From Streptomyces coelicoflavus (lineage in GTDB: Bacteria > Actinomycetota > Actinomycetes > Streptomycetales > Streptomycetaceae): a stretch of 64,000 nucleotides of DNA. The notes beneath the pieces are model-generated. The model did not search any database and was not told the origin of the DNA. It worked only from the letters and a program-made list of their open reading frames with translations. This document shows positions 34,269-41,511 of this stretch, piece after piece (positions within the stretch are counted from its first letter, which is position 1; the number at the start of each line of letters is the position of its first letter). The translations under genes and the position numbers were made by a program. The stretch spans positions 124,001-188,000 of the forward strand of contig NZ_BEWB01000007.1 of NCBI RefSeq assembly GCF_003112555.1. The letters are read 5' to 3'.

Positions 34269-35164
34269 CCGGCTTCCTGGACAGCCTGCTGAACGGACTC
34301 GCCCTCGGCTCCGTCTACGCCCTGATCGCCCTCGGCTTCGTCACCATCTTCAAGGCCTCCGGCGTCCTGAGCTTCACCCACGGCTCCCTGCTCCTGCTCG
34401 GCGGGTACCTCGTCGCCGTCCTGCACGACGACATCGGCTTCGCCGGGGCACTCGCCGTCGCGGTGCTCGTGACCGCGGCCGTGGCGGGGGCACTGGACCG
34501 GCTGGTGCTGCAACGCGTCGGCGGGACCGACCCGCACGCCGCCCACGTCCAGACCATCGTCACCATCGGCGTCGACATCGTCCTGGTCACCGACCTCGCC
34601 CGGCGCATCGGCGGCGACCTGCTGCCGCTCGGCGACCCCTGGGGCTCCGCCGTGACCGACCTCGGCCCGGTGACCGTGGCCGACAGCCGCGTCGCCGCCA
34701 TCCTGGTGTCCGCCGTCGCCATCGGCGGGGCCTTCGCCCTCTTCCGGTTCACGCCCTGGGGCCTGTCGCTGCGCGCGGCGGCGGAGGACCGCGAGGCCGC
34801 CGCACTCATGGGTGTACGCCTCACCCGCGTACGCACCGCCGCCTGGTGCCTGGCCGGCGCCCTGGCCGCCCTCGCCGCCGTCTTCCTGGTCGCGTTCCCG
34901 GCACCCGGCCTCGAGCGCACCACCGGGCAGATCGCGCTGAAGGCCTTCCCGGCCGCCATCCTCGGCGGCATGACCTCCCCGGTCGGCGCCCTGGTCGGCA
35001 GCATGCTGATCGGCCTCACCGAGGCGTTCGTCGCCGGCTACCAGTCCGACCTGCACGTCCTCGGCGAGGGCTTCGGCGACGTCGCCCCGTACGCCGTGAT
35101 GGTGCTCGTCCTGCTGGTGCGCCCCGCCGGACTCTTCGCGGCGAAGGGAGCGGCCCGTGTCTGA
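34265..35164 (+). CDS. livH: Liv-type ABC importer permease 1
   Basis: A 299-residue polytopic permease with about eight membrane helices. The motif LNGLALGSVYALIALGFVTIFKASGVLSFTHGS (outline) is the LivH N-terminal signature, and the cytoplasmic EDREAAALMGVRLTRVR loop is the ATPase coupling helix. Its ATG overlaps the livG stop (ATGA). It forms the substrate channel together with LivM. The substrate family is branched-chain amino acid or related. Confidence 0.9.
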   Translation: MTGFLDSLLNGLALGSVYALIALGFVTIFKASGVLSFTHGSLLLLGGYLVAVLHDDIGFAGALAVAVLVTAAVAGALDRLVLQRVGGTDPHAAHVQTIVTIGVDIVLVTDLARRIGGDLLPLGDPWGSAVTDLGPVTVADSRVAAILVSAVAIGGAFALFRFTPWGLSLRAAAEDREAAALMGVRLTRVRTAAWCLAGALAALAAVFLVAFPAPGLERTTGQIALKAFPAAILGGMTSPVGALVGSMLIGLTEAFVAGYQSDLHVLGEGFGDVAPYAVMVLVLLVRPAGLFAAKGAARV

Positions 35165-36317
35165 CCCGCGCACCCTCCTCCTCAAGCGGGGCCCGCTCCT
35201 GCTGGTCGCCCTGCTCCTGTGCGCCCTGCCCTTCTACCTGGACGCCTTCTGGCTGCGCATCGGCCTGTTCTCCATGGCCGCGGCCATCGGCGCCGTCGGA
35301 CTGGGCCTGCTCAGCGGAACCGCCGGGCAGCTCTCCCTCGGACACGCCTTCTTCCTCGCCGTCGGCGCCTACGGCTACGTCTGGCTGGCGGGCGAGCCGG
35401 GCCCCGGCCTGCCGCCCGCCGTGGCCCTCGTCCTCGCCGTACTCCTCGCCGGGGCGGCGGGCGGGCTGTTCAGCCCCGTCGCCGGACGTGTGAAGGGCAT
35501 CTACCTCGGGGTGGCCACCCTCGCCCTGGTCTTCCTCGGCCACCACGTCCTGCTCACCGCGGACTCCGTCACCGGCGGCTTCAACGGCCGCTCGGTGCCG
35601 CCGCTGGAGCTGGGCGGCTTCACCTTCGCCGAGTCGGATCCGGAACTGACCGTCCTGGGCGTGCCGTTCGGTGCCGAGGAACGGCTCTGGTACCTGGGCC
35701 TCGTGCTGTTCGCCGTCACCTGGTTCACCGCGCGCGGACTGCTGCGCGGACGTCCCGGACGGGCCCTGGTGGCACTGCGCGACAGCGAGACCGCGGCGTC
35801 CGTGATGGGCGTGCACGTGGCCCGGTACCGCTCGGCCGCGTTCGTCGTCTCGTCCATGTACGCGGGCCTCGCCGGCGCCCTGCTCGCCCTGTCCTTCCGC
35901 CGCGTGGTGCCCGACTACTTCTCCCTCGCCCTCTCCGTCGACTACCTCGCCATGATCGTCATCGGCGGCCTCGGCTCGGTGGCCGGAGCCACCGCCGGAG
36001 CCGTCTTCGTCACCGCGCTGCCCCTGCTGATGACCCGCTACGCCGACCAGCTGCCCCTGGTGGCGACGCCGGGGTCCGGCGGCGGCTCGATCGGCCCGAC
36101 CGAGGCGTCCCGCTACCTCTACGGCGCGGCGATCGTCCTGATCCTCCTCTTCGCCCCCGACGGCCTGCACGGACTGGCCCGCCGCACCCGGGCCCGCCTG
36201 TCCCGCCGCCCGTCCGTCACCGGCCCGCACGGTTCCGGGCCCTCGCCCGCACCCGAGCGGGCCGGCTCCGACGCCGCTTCCGACACCCCCGCACGAGCCA
36301 AGGAGCACACCCCGTGA
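35157..36317 (+). CDS. livM: Liv-type ABC importer permease 2
   Basis: A 386-residue permease with about nine helices: GLLSGTAGQLSLGHAFFLAVGAYGYVW (outline) is the LivM signature and RDSETAASVMGVHVARYR the coupling loop. Its GTG start overlaps the end of livH by eight bases. A long extracytoplasmic loop (residues ~130-170, after FNGRSVPPLEL) is typical. The C-terminal ~40 residues are basic then disordered. It pairs with LivH. Confidence 0.9.
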   Translation: MSDPRTLLLKRGPLLLVALLLCALPFYLDAFWLRIGLFSMAAAIGAVGLGLLSGTAGQLSLGHAFFLAVGAYGYVWLAGEPGPGLPPAVALVLAVLLAGAAGGLFSPVAGRVKGIYLGVATLALVFLGHHVLLTADSVTGGFNGRSVPPLELGGFTFAESDPELTVLGVPFGAEERLWYLGLVLFAVTWFTARGLLRGRPGRALVALRDSETAASVMGVHVARYRSAAFVVSSMYAGLAGALLALSFRRVVPDYFSLALSVDYLAMIVIGGLGSVAGATAGAVFVTALPLLMTRYADQLPLVATPGSGGGSIGPTEASRYLYGAAIVLILLFAPDGLHGLARRTRARLSRRPSVTGPHGSGPSPAPERAGSDAASDTPARAKEHTP

Positions 36318-37594
36318 ACGTCACGCACCCCAGGCCCCGCACCGCCCGGACCGCCGCCCTGGCCGCGGCACTGGCCGCCGTGCTGCTCGCGGGCACCGCA
36401 TGCAGCTCCAAGGCGGACGGCGGAAGCACCGACGACGCCGCCGACGGCGTCAAGGCCGGACCCGGAGTCAGCGAGAAGACCATCAGACTCGGCGCCCTGA
36501 CCGACCTCACCGGCCCCTACGCCACCCTCGGCAAGAGCATCGTGCAGGCCCAGCAGATGTGGGCCGACGAGACCAACGCCGCGGGCGGCATCTGCGGACG
36601 CGAGGTCGAGATCGTCGTCAAGGACCACGGCTACGACGTGCAGAAGGCGGTCACCGCCTACGCCGACATCGCCCCCGACGTCGTCGCACTGCCCCAGGTC
36701 ATCGGCTCCCCGGTGGTGGCCGCCCTGCTCGACGACATCGAGCGGGACCACATGCTGACCTTCCCGCAGGCCTGGGCGGCCAGCCTGCTCGGCCGGGACT
36801 CCGTCCAGGTCCTCGGCACCACCTACGACCTCGACATGATCGCCGCCGTCGACTTCCTCACCCGCACCAAGAAGCTCGCCAAGGGCGACACCATCGGCCA
36901 CGTCTACTTCGAGGGCGACTACGGCGCCAACGCGCTGGAGGGCTCCCAGTGGGCCGCCGAGCAGGCGGGGATGAAGGTCGCCGGGCAGAAGATCAAGGCC
37001 ACGGACACCGACCTGACGGCACAGGTGTCCGCGCTGAGCAAGGCCGGGGCCAAGGCGATCCTGATCAGCGCGGGCCCCGCCCAGACCGCCTCCCTCGCCG
37101 GCGTGGCCGCCGCCCGCGGTCTGAAGGTGCCGATCGTCAGCAGCGCGCCCGGCTACGCGCCGCAGCTGCTGAAGACGCCCGCGGCGGCGGCGCTGGAAGC
37201 CATGGTGCACGTGGTGAGTGCCGCACCGGCGGTCAGCTCCGACCTGCCGGGCGTCAAGAAAATGGTCGCCTCCTACCAGAAGGCGTACCCGGGTGAGCCG
37301 GTCGACTCCGGGGTGCTCTCCGGATACAACGCCGCCCAACTGACCGGCGCCGACCTGAAGAAGGCCTGCGAGGGCGGCAGCCTCACCAGGGAGGACGTGG
37401 TCAAGGCGCACCGCTCGCAGAAGAACGCCGACACCGGCCTCGGCACCCCGCAGAACTTCACCTACGTGACCGCGCCGGCCAGCCGGTCCACGTACGTGCT
37501 GAAGCCCGACGCCAAGGCGGTCGGCGGCCTGGTCGGTGTGGAGGAGGCCCACAAGGCGCCCGGAGTCGACGCCTACCTGGCCGGACGCGGCTGA
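36314..37594 (+). CDS. livK: Liv-type substrate-binding lipoprotein
   Basis: A 426-residue periplasmic-binding-protein type lipoprotein. The signal ends in a lipobox (LLAGTACSS, Cys acylated), then the type-I binding fold starts EKTIRLGALTDLTGPYATLGKSIVQAQQ (outline) and includes VYFEGDYGANALEGSQWAAEQAG, the family hinge. It binds the imported ligand on the outer face. It is the last gene of the operon; its GTG start overlaps the livM stop. A 12-bp inverted repeat extended by GATC pairs follows its stop. The ligand is unknown; the symbol names the subunit type. Confidence 0.88.
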   Translation: MNVTHPRPRTARTAALAAALAAVLLAGTACSSKADGGSTDDAADGVKAGPGVSEKTIRLGALTDLTGPYATLGKSIVQAQQMWADETNAAGGICGREVEIVVKDHGYDVQKAVTAYADIAPDVVALPQVIGSPVVAALLDDIERDHMLTFPQAWAASLLGRDSVQVLGTTYDLDMIAAVDFLTRTKKLAKGDTIGHVYFEGDYGANALEGSQWAAEQAGMKVAGQKIKATDTDLTAQVSALSKAGAKAILISAGPAQTASLAGVAAARGLKVPIVSSAPGYAPQLLKTPAAAALEAMVHVVSAAPAVSSDLPGVKKMVASYQKAYPGEPVDSGVLSGYNAAQLTGADLKKACEGGSLTREDVVKAHRSQKNADTGLGTPQNFTYVTAPASRSTYVLKPDAKAVGGLVGVEEAHKAPGVDAYLAGRG

Positions 37595-37598
37595 ACCG

Positions 37599-37651
37599 AT
37601 CGAGTGGCCGTCAACTGGACCGCTTGACAAGCTATTTGACGGCCACTTGAT
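37599..37651. repeat. long inverted repeat between livK and the methyltransferase
   Basis: Perfect 12-base arms AGTGGCCGTCAA (37603-37614) and its complement (37636-37647), extended outside by a G-T position and GATC on each side, with a 21-base AT-rich loop. The loop holds a TTGACA, and TTGAC/TTGAT repeat at 37624, 37636 and 37647. It could be the livK terminator, an operator for the methyltransferase promoter, or both. Confidence 0.6.
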
Positions 37652-37741
37652 CCGGCCCCTGGTTTGGCTGACCACTAGGTCTTTAAGATGTACTGTCTGT
37701 CATGCCAGTCCAGTTGGCGCCCGTACGGAGCTGGGGGAACG

Positions 37742-38560
37742 ATGCAAGCCGACAAGCAGCTGTCCACGGAGATCGACGCCAACGTGCCAACAGCGGCACG
37801 TATGTACGACTTCTATCTGGGCGGCAAGGACAACTACGCGGCCGACCGGGCCGCCGTCGGCGAACTCGACAAGGTCGTCCCCAGCACGCGCCGGCTGGCG
37901 CTGAACAACCGGCGCTTCCTTCAGCGGGTCGTCCGCGTCCTCGTCGAGGACTACGGCATCCGCCAGTTCCTGGACCACGGCTCCGGCCTGCCCACCCAGG
38001 ACAACGTGCACCAGGTCGCCCAGCGGGTCGCCCCCGAAGCCCGCGTCGTCTACGTCGACAACGACCCGATGGTGCTGGTCCACGGCCGGGCGCTGCTCGA
38101 CCAGAACGACCAGACCGCCGTCATACACGCCGACATGCGTGCGACGGAGCAGATCTTCTCCCACCCGGACACCCAGCGTCTGATCGACTTCTCGCAGCCG
38201 GTCGCCGTCCTGTTCAACTCGGTGTTCCACTGCATCCCGGACAGCGACACCGACGGCCCCGAGGCGGTCGTCCGCCGGGTGACCGAGCGGCTCGCGCCCG
38301 GCAGCTTCGCCGTGATGTGCCAGCTGGTCAGCGAGGACCCCGAGGTGCGGAAGTTCGTCACGGACTTCATGGACACGGCGACGCAGGGCCACTGGGGCCG
38401 GGTGCGCGAACCCAAGGACGTCGAGGCGCTCTTCGACGGTATGGACATCCTCGAGCCGGGGCTCGTGGAGGTCTCGACCTGGCGCCCGGACACCGAGGTG
38501 GCGCCGCGTCAGCTCACCGACGAGTGGATCGAGTTCGGCGGGCTGGGACGCCTGCGCTGA
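37742..38560 (+). CDS. SAM-dependent methyltransferase (DUF574 type)
   Basis: A 272-residue protein of the actinobacterial S-adenosylmethionine methyltransferase family (pfam Methyltransf_19). Hallmarks are MYDFYLGGKDNYAADR near residue 20, LDHGSGLPTQDNVHQ (SAM-binding GxG loop), VVYVDNDPMVLVHGRALL and AVMCQLVSEDP. These enzymes are numerous in Streptomyces and mostly of unknown substrate. GGGGGA lies before the ATG. A possible -10 TAAGAT is 53 bases upstream, past the long inverted repeat. It is not adjacent to the graspetide genes (7 kb away) and is not a PIMT-type enzyme. A perfect hairpin follows. Confidence 0.87.
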   Translation: MQADKQLSTEIDANVPTAARMYDFYLGGKDNYAADRAAVGELDKVVPSTRRLALNNRRFLQRVVRVLVEDYGIRQFLDHGSGLPTQDNVHQVAQRVAPEARVVYVDNDPMVLVHGRALLDQNDQTAVIHADMRATEQIFSHPDTQRLIDFSQPVAVLFNSVFHCIPDSDTDGPEAVVRRVTERLAPGSFAVMCQLVSEDPEVRKFVTDFMDTATQGHWGRVREPKDVEALFDGMDILEPGLVEVSTWRPDTEVAPRQLTDEWIEFGGLGRLR

Positions 38561-38584
38561 GCCCGGGCCGGCACGACGGACAGC

Positions 38585-38619
38585 ACGAGGGGCCACACAC
38601 GACGTGTGTGGCCCCTCGT
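38585..38619. terminator. perfect bidirectional hairpin
   Basis: Seventeen-base perfect arms (ACGAGGGGCCACACACG and complement) around one base, between the methyltransferase stop and the convergent XRE gene. Confidence 0.75.
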
Positions 38620-38642
38620 TTCCGTCGTCTCGTTTCCGTCGT
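38615..38642. repeat. 14-bp tandem repeat
   Basis: Two exact copies of CTCGTTTCCGTCGT immediately after the terminator stem, overlapping its last bases. Confidence 0.8.
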
Positions 38643-38669
38643 CCGGCCCCCGGTGCCGTGGCCGCTTCC

Positions 38670-39593
38670 CTACCGGTCGGCGGCGTAGCGCGTCGCCATC
38701 GTCTCGCGCAGCCGGTCCAGTGACTCGCGCGGCGTCAGCGCCTCGTCGGCCAGCCGGTCCAGCGCGACCCGGTACTGCTCGGTCTCGTCCCGGTCCTCGA
38801 GGAAGTTGGCGCTTCCGATGTGCTCCAGGTAGACCACGTCGGGCAGGTCGGCGCCGCCGAAACGCAGATAGGTGACGGGGATCGCGGGCGCCGACGCGTT
38901 CGTCACGTCCAGCGGCACGATCTGCAACGTCACATGGGGCTCCTTCGCCATCGTGACGAGATGGTCCAGCTGCTCGCGCATGACCTCGCGACTGCCCAGC
39001 ACGCGCAGCAGCACGGACTCGTCGATGATGGCCCACAGCTGAGGCGCGTCGGCGCGGCCGAGCAACTCCGCCCGGCGCTTGCGCAGTTCGACGCGTCGCC
39101 GGACCTCGCCCGCGGGCGCGTTGGGCAGCCCGCGCTCGACCACGGCCGCGGTGTAGGCCTCGGTCTGGAGCAGACCGGGGACATACTGGATCTCGAAGGT
39201 ACGGATGGTCGCCGCGGCCTCCTGAAGGCCGACCAGACGGTCGAACCACTCGGGCATCAGGCGCTTGTCGTACCGCTGCCACCAACCCGGTTCACCGGCC
39301 CGGCGCAACAGCTTGAGCAGGACCGAGGCCTCGTAGGCGTCGGTGCCGTACCGCTCGAGGAGCGCACGGACGTCGTGCTCCGTCGGGGGGTTGCGGCCCT
39401 TGCCCGACTCGATGCGCGAGAGCTTCGCACCGCTGAAGCCCACGGCGCGGGCGGCCTGGTCCTGGGAGAGGCCGGCGTCCTCGCGGAAGCCCGCCAGCTG
39501 GACGCCGACGAGCATCTTCAGCAGGGTAGGAGCCGGCTCGGCCCGGTCCAGATAGGGCTCGAGACGGGAGATGCGATGCGACGCGGCGGACAT
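38670..39593 (-). CDS. XRE-family regulator with DUF5753 (WhiJ-like)
   Basis: A 307-residue regulator. The N-terminal helix-turn-helix (FREDAGLSQDQAARAVGFSGAKLSRIESGKG, outline, residues ~35-65) is followed by a DUF5753 domain (EIQYVPGLLQTEAYTAAVVERGLP; VTLQIVPLDV; DLPDVVYLEHIGSANFLED, outline). This architecture defines WhiJ/AbaA-type regulators, often encoded beside a DUF397 protein and an RsbW-like ATPase, as here. Such modules repress or time development and antibiotic genes. GGGAGTCAGG precedes the ATG. The DUF397 gene is upstream on the same strand. A candidate operator is the palindrome at 40100-40113. Confidence 0.88.
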   Translation of the reverse strand: MSAASHRISRLEPYLDRAEPAPTLLKMLVGVQLAGFREDAGLSQDQAARAVGFSGAKLSRIESGKGRNPPTEHDVRALLERYGTDAYEASVLLKLLRRAGEPGWWQRYDKRLMPEWFDRLVGLQEAAATIRTFEIQYVPGLLQTEAYTAAVVERGLPNAPAGEVRRRVELRKRRAELLGRADAPQLWAIIDESVLLRVLGSREVMREQLDHLVTMAKEPHVTLQIVPLDVTNASAPAIPVTYLRFGGADLPDVVYLEHIGSANFLEDRDETEQYRVALDRLADEALTPRESLDRLRETMATRYAADR

Positions 39594-39786
39594 CCTGACT
39601 CCCAGCAGACCGGCAGACTTGAAGGAAAGACTATCTCATCCCCTCGGCGCCCGCCGCATCCGCCTGTAGAAATCGGGTAGTTGGGCTCCGCTTCCGGGCC
39701 GTCAGCCCCGCCGCCGCGTCGTGTCGTCCTCCGCGGCCGTCGCGCCTCGGCGGCCGCCGCGCCGCGCCGCCCCGCGACAAGCCGCC

Positions 39787-40014
39787 CTACAGCAAGTGGT
39801 CGAACTCGCCGTCCTTCGCCCCGGCCAGGAAGGCGGCCACCTCCGCGGGGGTGTAGACGAGCGCGGGGCCGTCCGGATAGCGGGAGTTGCGCATCGCGAT
39901 GCCCCCGTCCACGAGGGCCACCTCCACGCAGTTGCCCTCGGCGTTGCTGTGCCGGCTCTTCTTCCAGGAGGCGTCCAACAAGCTGGCCTGCACTCCGTTG
40001 CACACTGGTGGCAC
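39787..40014 (-). CDS. DUF397 protein
   Basis: A 75-residue protein with the DUF397 pattern: ASWKKSRHSNAEGNCVEVALVDGGIAMRNSRYPDGPALVYTPAEVAAFLAGAKDGEFDHL (outline), where W-x-K-S-x-S and CVEV, RNS-x-P and a final FL-x-G-x-K/R-D-G-E-FD are the hallmarks. It is a small cytoplasmic protein that works with the XRE/DUF5753 regulator in abaA/whiJ-like loci, possibly as an anti-repressor. The GTG start has AAGGAG six bases upstream. It precedes the XRE gene by 193 bases on the same strand, the reverse of the commoner order. Confidence 0.87.
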   Translation of the reverse strand: MPPVCNGVQASLLDASWKKSRHSNAEGNCVEVALVDGGIAMRNSRYPDGPALVYTPAEVAAFLAGAKDGEFDHLL

Positions 40015-40099
40015 CGCGGTCTCCTTGCTGTTCGGGGGGAGCGGACCGGGCCGTGCCGGTCCCCGAGCGCCCCCATCCGACTTTTTTCGCGCAATTTCT

Positions 40100-40113
40100 C
40101 GTGCAATTGCACG
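40100..40113. promoter_or_regulatory. palindrome in the divergent WhiJ-module promoter
   Basis: CGTGCAATTGCACG, perfect 14 bp, with an additional GCAATT 12 bases upstream. It lies 86 bases upstream of the DUF397 start and 83 bases upstream of the ATPase start. A GATAAT element at 40131-40136 is a possible -10 for the ATPase gene. Binding by the XRE regulator is inferred. Confidence 0.45.
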
Positions 40114-40195
40114 CGAGCGCTCTAAGCGTGGATAATAGCTGTGGCGTCAACCCCCCGGTTGAGGTCCCGATCTGACGTCGCATCAGGGAGATGCT

Positions 40196-40774
40196 GTGCC
40201 GTCACCTGCGCATCCAACGCTCCGGTCGCCCGGCGAACCCGTGTCGGAGGAAGGCGCGGCGAGCCGCCCGGGAGGCCTCCCGCGCCCGGCGCGAGAGGCC
40301 ATGGGCCGGACCGGTCTGCCGCTGCCGGCTCCGTACACGGGACGTTCCGTCCTCGGCGGTGGGCCGGCCTCCGCCGTGCTGCGTGTCGCCTGCAGCGGGG
40401 AGGGGTTCGCCCGGGCCCGGGTCTTCACACGGGACACCCTGCGCGGGTGGTCGCTCGAGCACCGTGGTGACGACGCGGTCCTCGTGGTCACCGAACTCGT
40501 CTCCAACGCCGTGACGCACGCGGTGCCGTCGGCCGCGGCCGACGCGCCGGAGGTCAGGCTCGGGCTCGCGCTGAGCCCGGCCCGGCTGACGCTGAGCGTC
40601 TCCGACCCCGGGGACGACGGACCCGTGTTCAACCCGTCCGACGGCTCCGCACTCCGGGAGCACGGGCGCGGCCTGTGCATCGTCGACGCCCTCGCCGAGG
40701 AGTGGGGCTGGTCCCCGCGCCCTCCGGCGGGCAAGACGGTATGGGCCGCGTTGTCGATCCGCCCCCTCACCTGA
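40196..40774 (+). CDS. RsbW-like ATP-binding protein
   Basis: A 192-residue GHKL ATPase of the anti-sigma/serine-kinase type. The N box is VVTELVSNAVTHAV near residue 100; the G1 box is VSDPGDDGP and the G2 region HGRGLCIVDALAEEWGW. The first ~55 residues are disordered. Such proteins phosphorylate antagonists or bind sigma factors; in abaA/whiJ-like loci they accompany XRE/DUF397 genes. GTG start with GGGAG five bases before it. It diverges from the DUF397 gene and is followed closely (28 bases) by the helical protein at 40803, so these two may be co-transcribed. Confidence 0.85.
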   Translation: MPSPAHPTLRSPGEPVSEEGAASRPGGLPRPAREAMGRTGLPLPAPYTGRSVLGGGPASAVLRVACSGEGFARARVFTRDTLRGWSLEHRGDDAVLVVTELVSNAVTHAVPSAAADAPEVRLGLALSPARLTLSVSDPGDDGPVFNPSDGSALREHGRGLCIVDALAEEWGWSPRPPAGKTVWAALSIRPLT

Positions 40775-40802
40775 CCCGACTGCCGCGGAAGGGCCCCACA
40801 CC

Positions 40803-41351
40803 ATGCGCAGCGCTCCGACACCCGAGCCGAGCATCCAGCGCACCGACCGTCACGTGCCGCCGCCCGGCTCGCCCCGCACCGCCGCCCTGCTGGCGGGCCT
40901 CGACGGTGTGCCCTGGAGCGACATCCAGGACTCCACCGGCTCCGCGGCGGCCATTCCCCGGCTGCTGCGCAAGGTCGCCCGGGGTGACGCCGAAACCGCC
41001 CGAGCCGCCCTCGGGGACCTGCGCAAGCGCATCTGCCAGTACGGCTTCGTCGTCGAGCAGGCGACCGCCGCGACCGTCCCCTTTCTGTGGGAGCTGGCGC
41101 AGCGGCCCCAGGTGAGCTGCCGGGCGCAGATCATCCAGCTGCTCAAGAACATCGCCGACGCCCGGCAGTGGGAGACCACGGCCACCGCTTACCCCAAGCT
41201 GCTCAACCACCGGGAGAACCCGGTGGCCTGGGAGCGCGCGGCGAGGCAGGCCGTCCGCGCCCGGCGGGACGGCCTCGAGCGGCTGCTGGCCGAGGACGAC
41301 ACCGAGATCACGCGGGCCACCACCGAACTCGCCCGCACCCTCCGGGACTGA
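40803..41351 (+). CDS. helical-repeat hypothetical protein
   Basis: A 182-residue alpha-helical protein. Helices such as AIPRLLRKVARGDAETARAALGDLRKRI, VPFLWELAQ, AQIIQLLKNIADARQWE and RDGLERLLAEDDTEITRATTELARTL (outline) look like HEAT- or ARM-type repeats, without enzyme motifs. A protein-protein interaction role is likely. GGAAGGG lies before the ATG. It follows the RsbW-like ATPase by 28 bases, hinting at a functional link, and ends before a 12-bp hairpin. No family name is assigned. Confidence 0.68.
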   Translation: MRSAPTPEPSIQRTDRHVPPPGSPRTAALLAGLDGVPWSDIQDSTGSAAAIPRLLRKVARGDAETARAALGDLRKRICQYGFVVEQATAATVPFLWELAQRPQVSCRAQIIQLLKNIADARQWETTATAYPKLLNHRENPVAWERAARQAVRARRDGLERLLAEDDTEITRATTELARTLRD

Positions 41352-41372
41352 GACCCGCACACCCGCCGGACC

Positions 41373-41411
41373 GGGACCCGCGCCCTCCACGGGGGAGAAG
41401 GCGCGGGTCCC
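41373..41411 (+). terminator. hairpin after the helical protein gene
   Basis: Perfect 12-base arms GGGACCCGCGCC/GGCGCGGGTCCC around 15 bases, followed by TTCC. Confidence 0.6.
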
Positions 41412-41470
41412 TTCCAAGGCGCGGAACGGTGTGGCGCACTCCCGGCCGACGGGGTAGGAAAGCGCGGGAA

Positions 41471-41482
41471 GCAAGCGCTTTC
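41471..41482. promoter_or_regulatory. LacI-like half-perfect operator
   Basis: GCAAGCGCTTTC, whose inner AAGCGCTT is a perfect palindrome typical of LacI-family sites, 30 bases before the ABC exporter start. No LacI gene is in the window. Confidence 0.35.
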
Positions 41483-41511
41483 CCCACTCGGTCACCAGGA
41501 GGACCACGCCG

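Noticed and set aside
37742..38560. methyltransferase as the graspetide PIMT partner (TgmC)
   Set aside because: It belongs to the DUF574 type and lies 7 kb away in a separate unit; motifs are not those of protein isoaspartyl methyltransferase.
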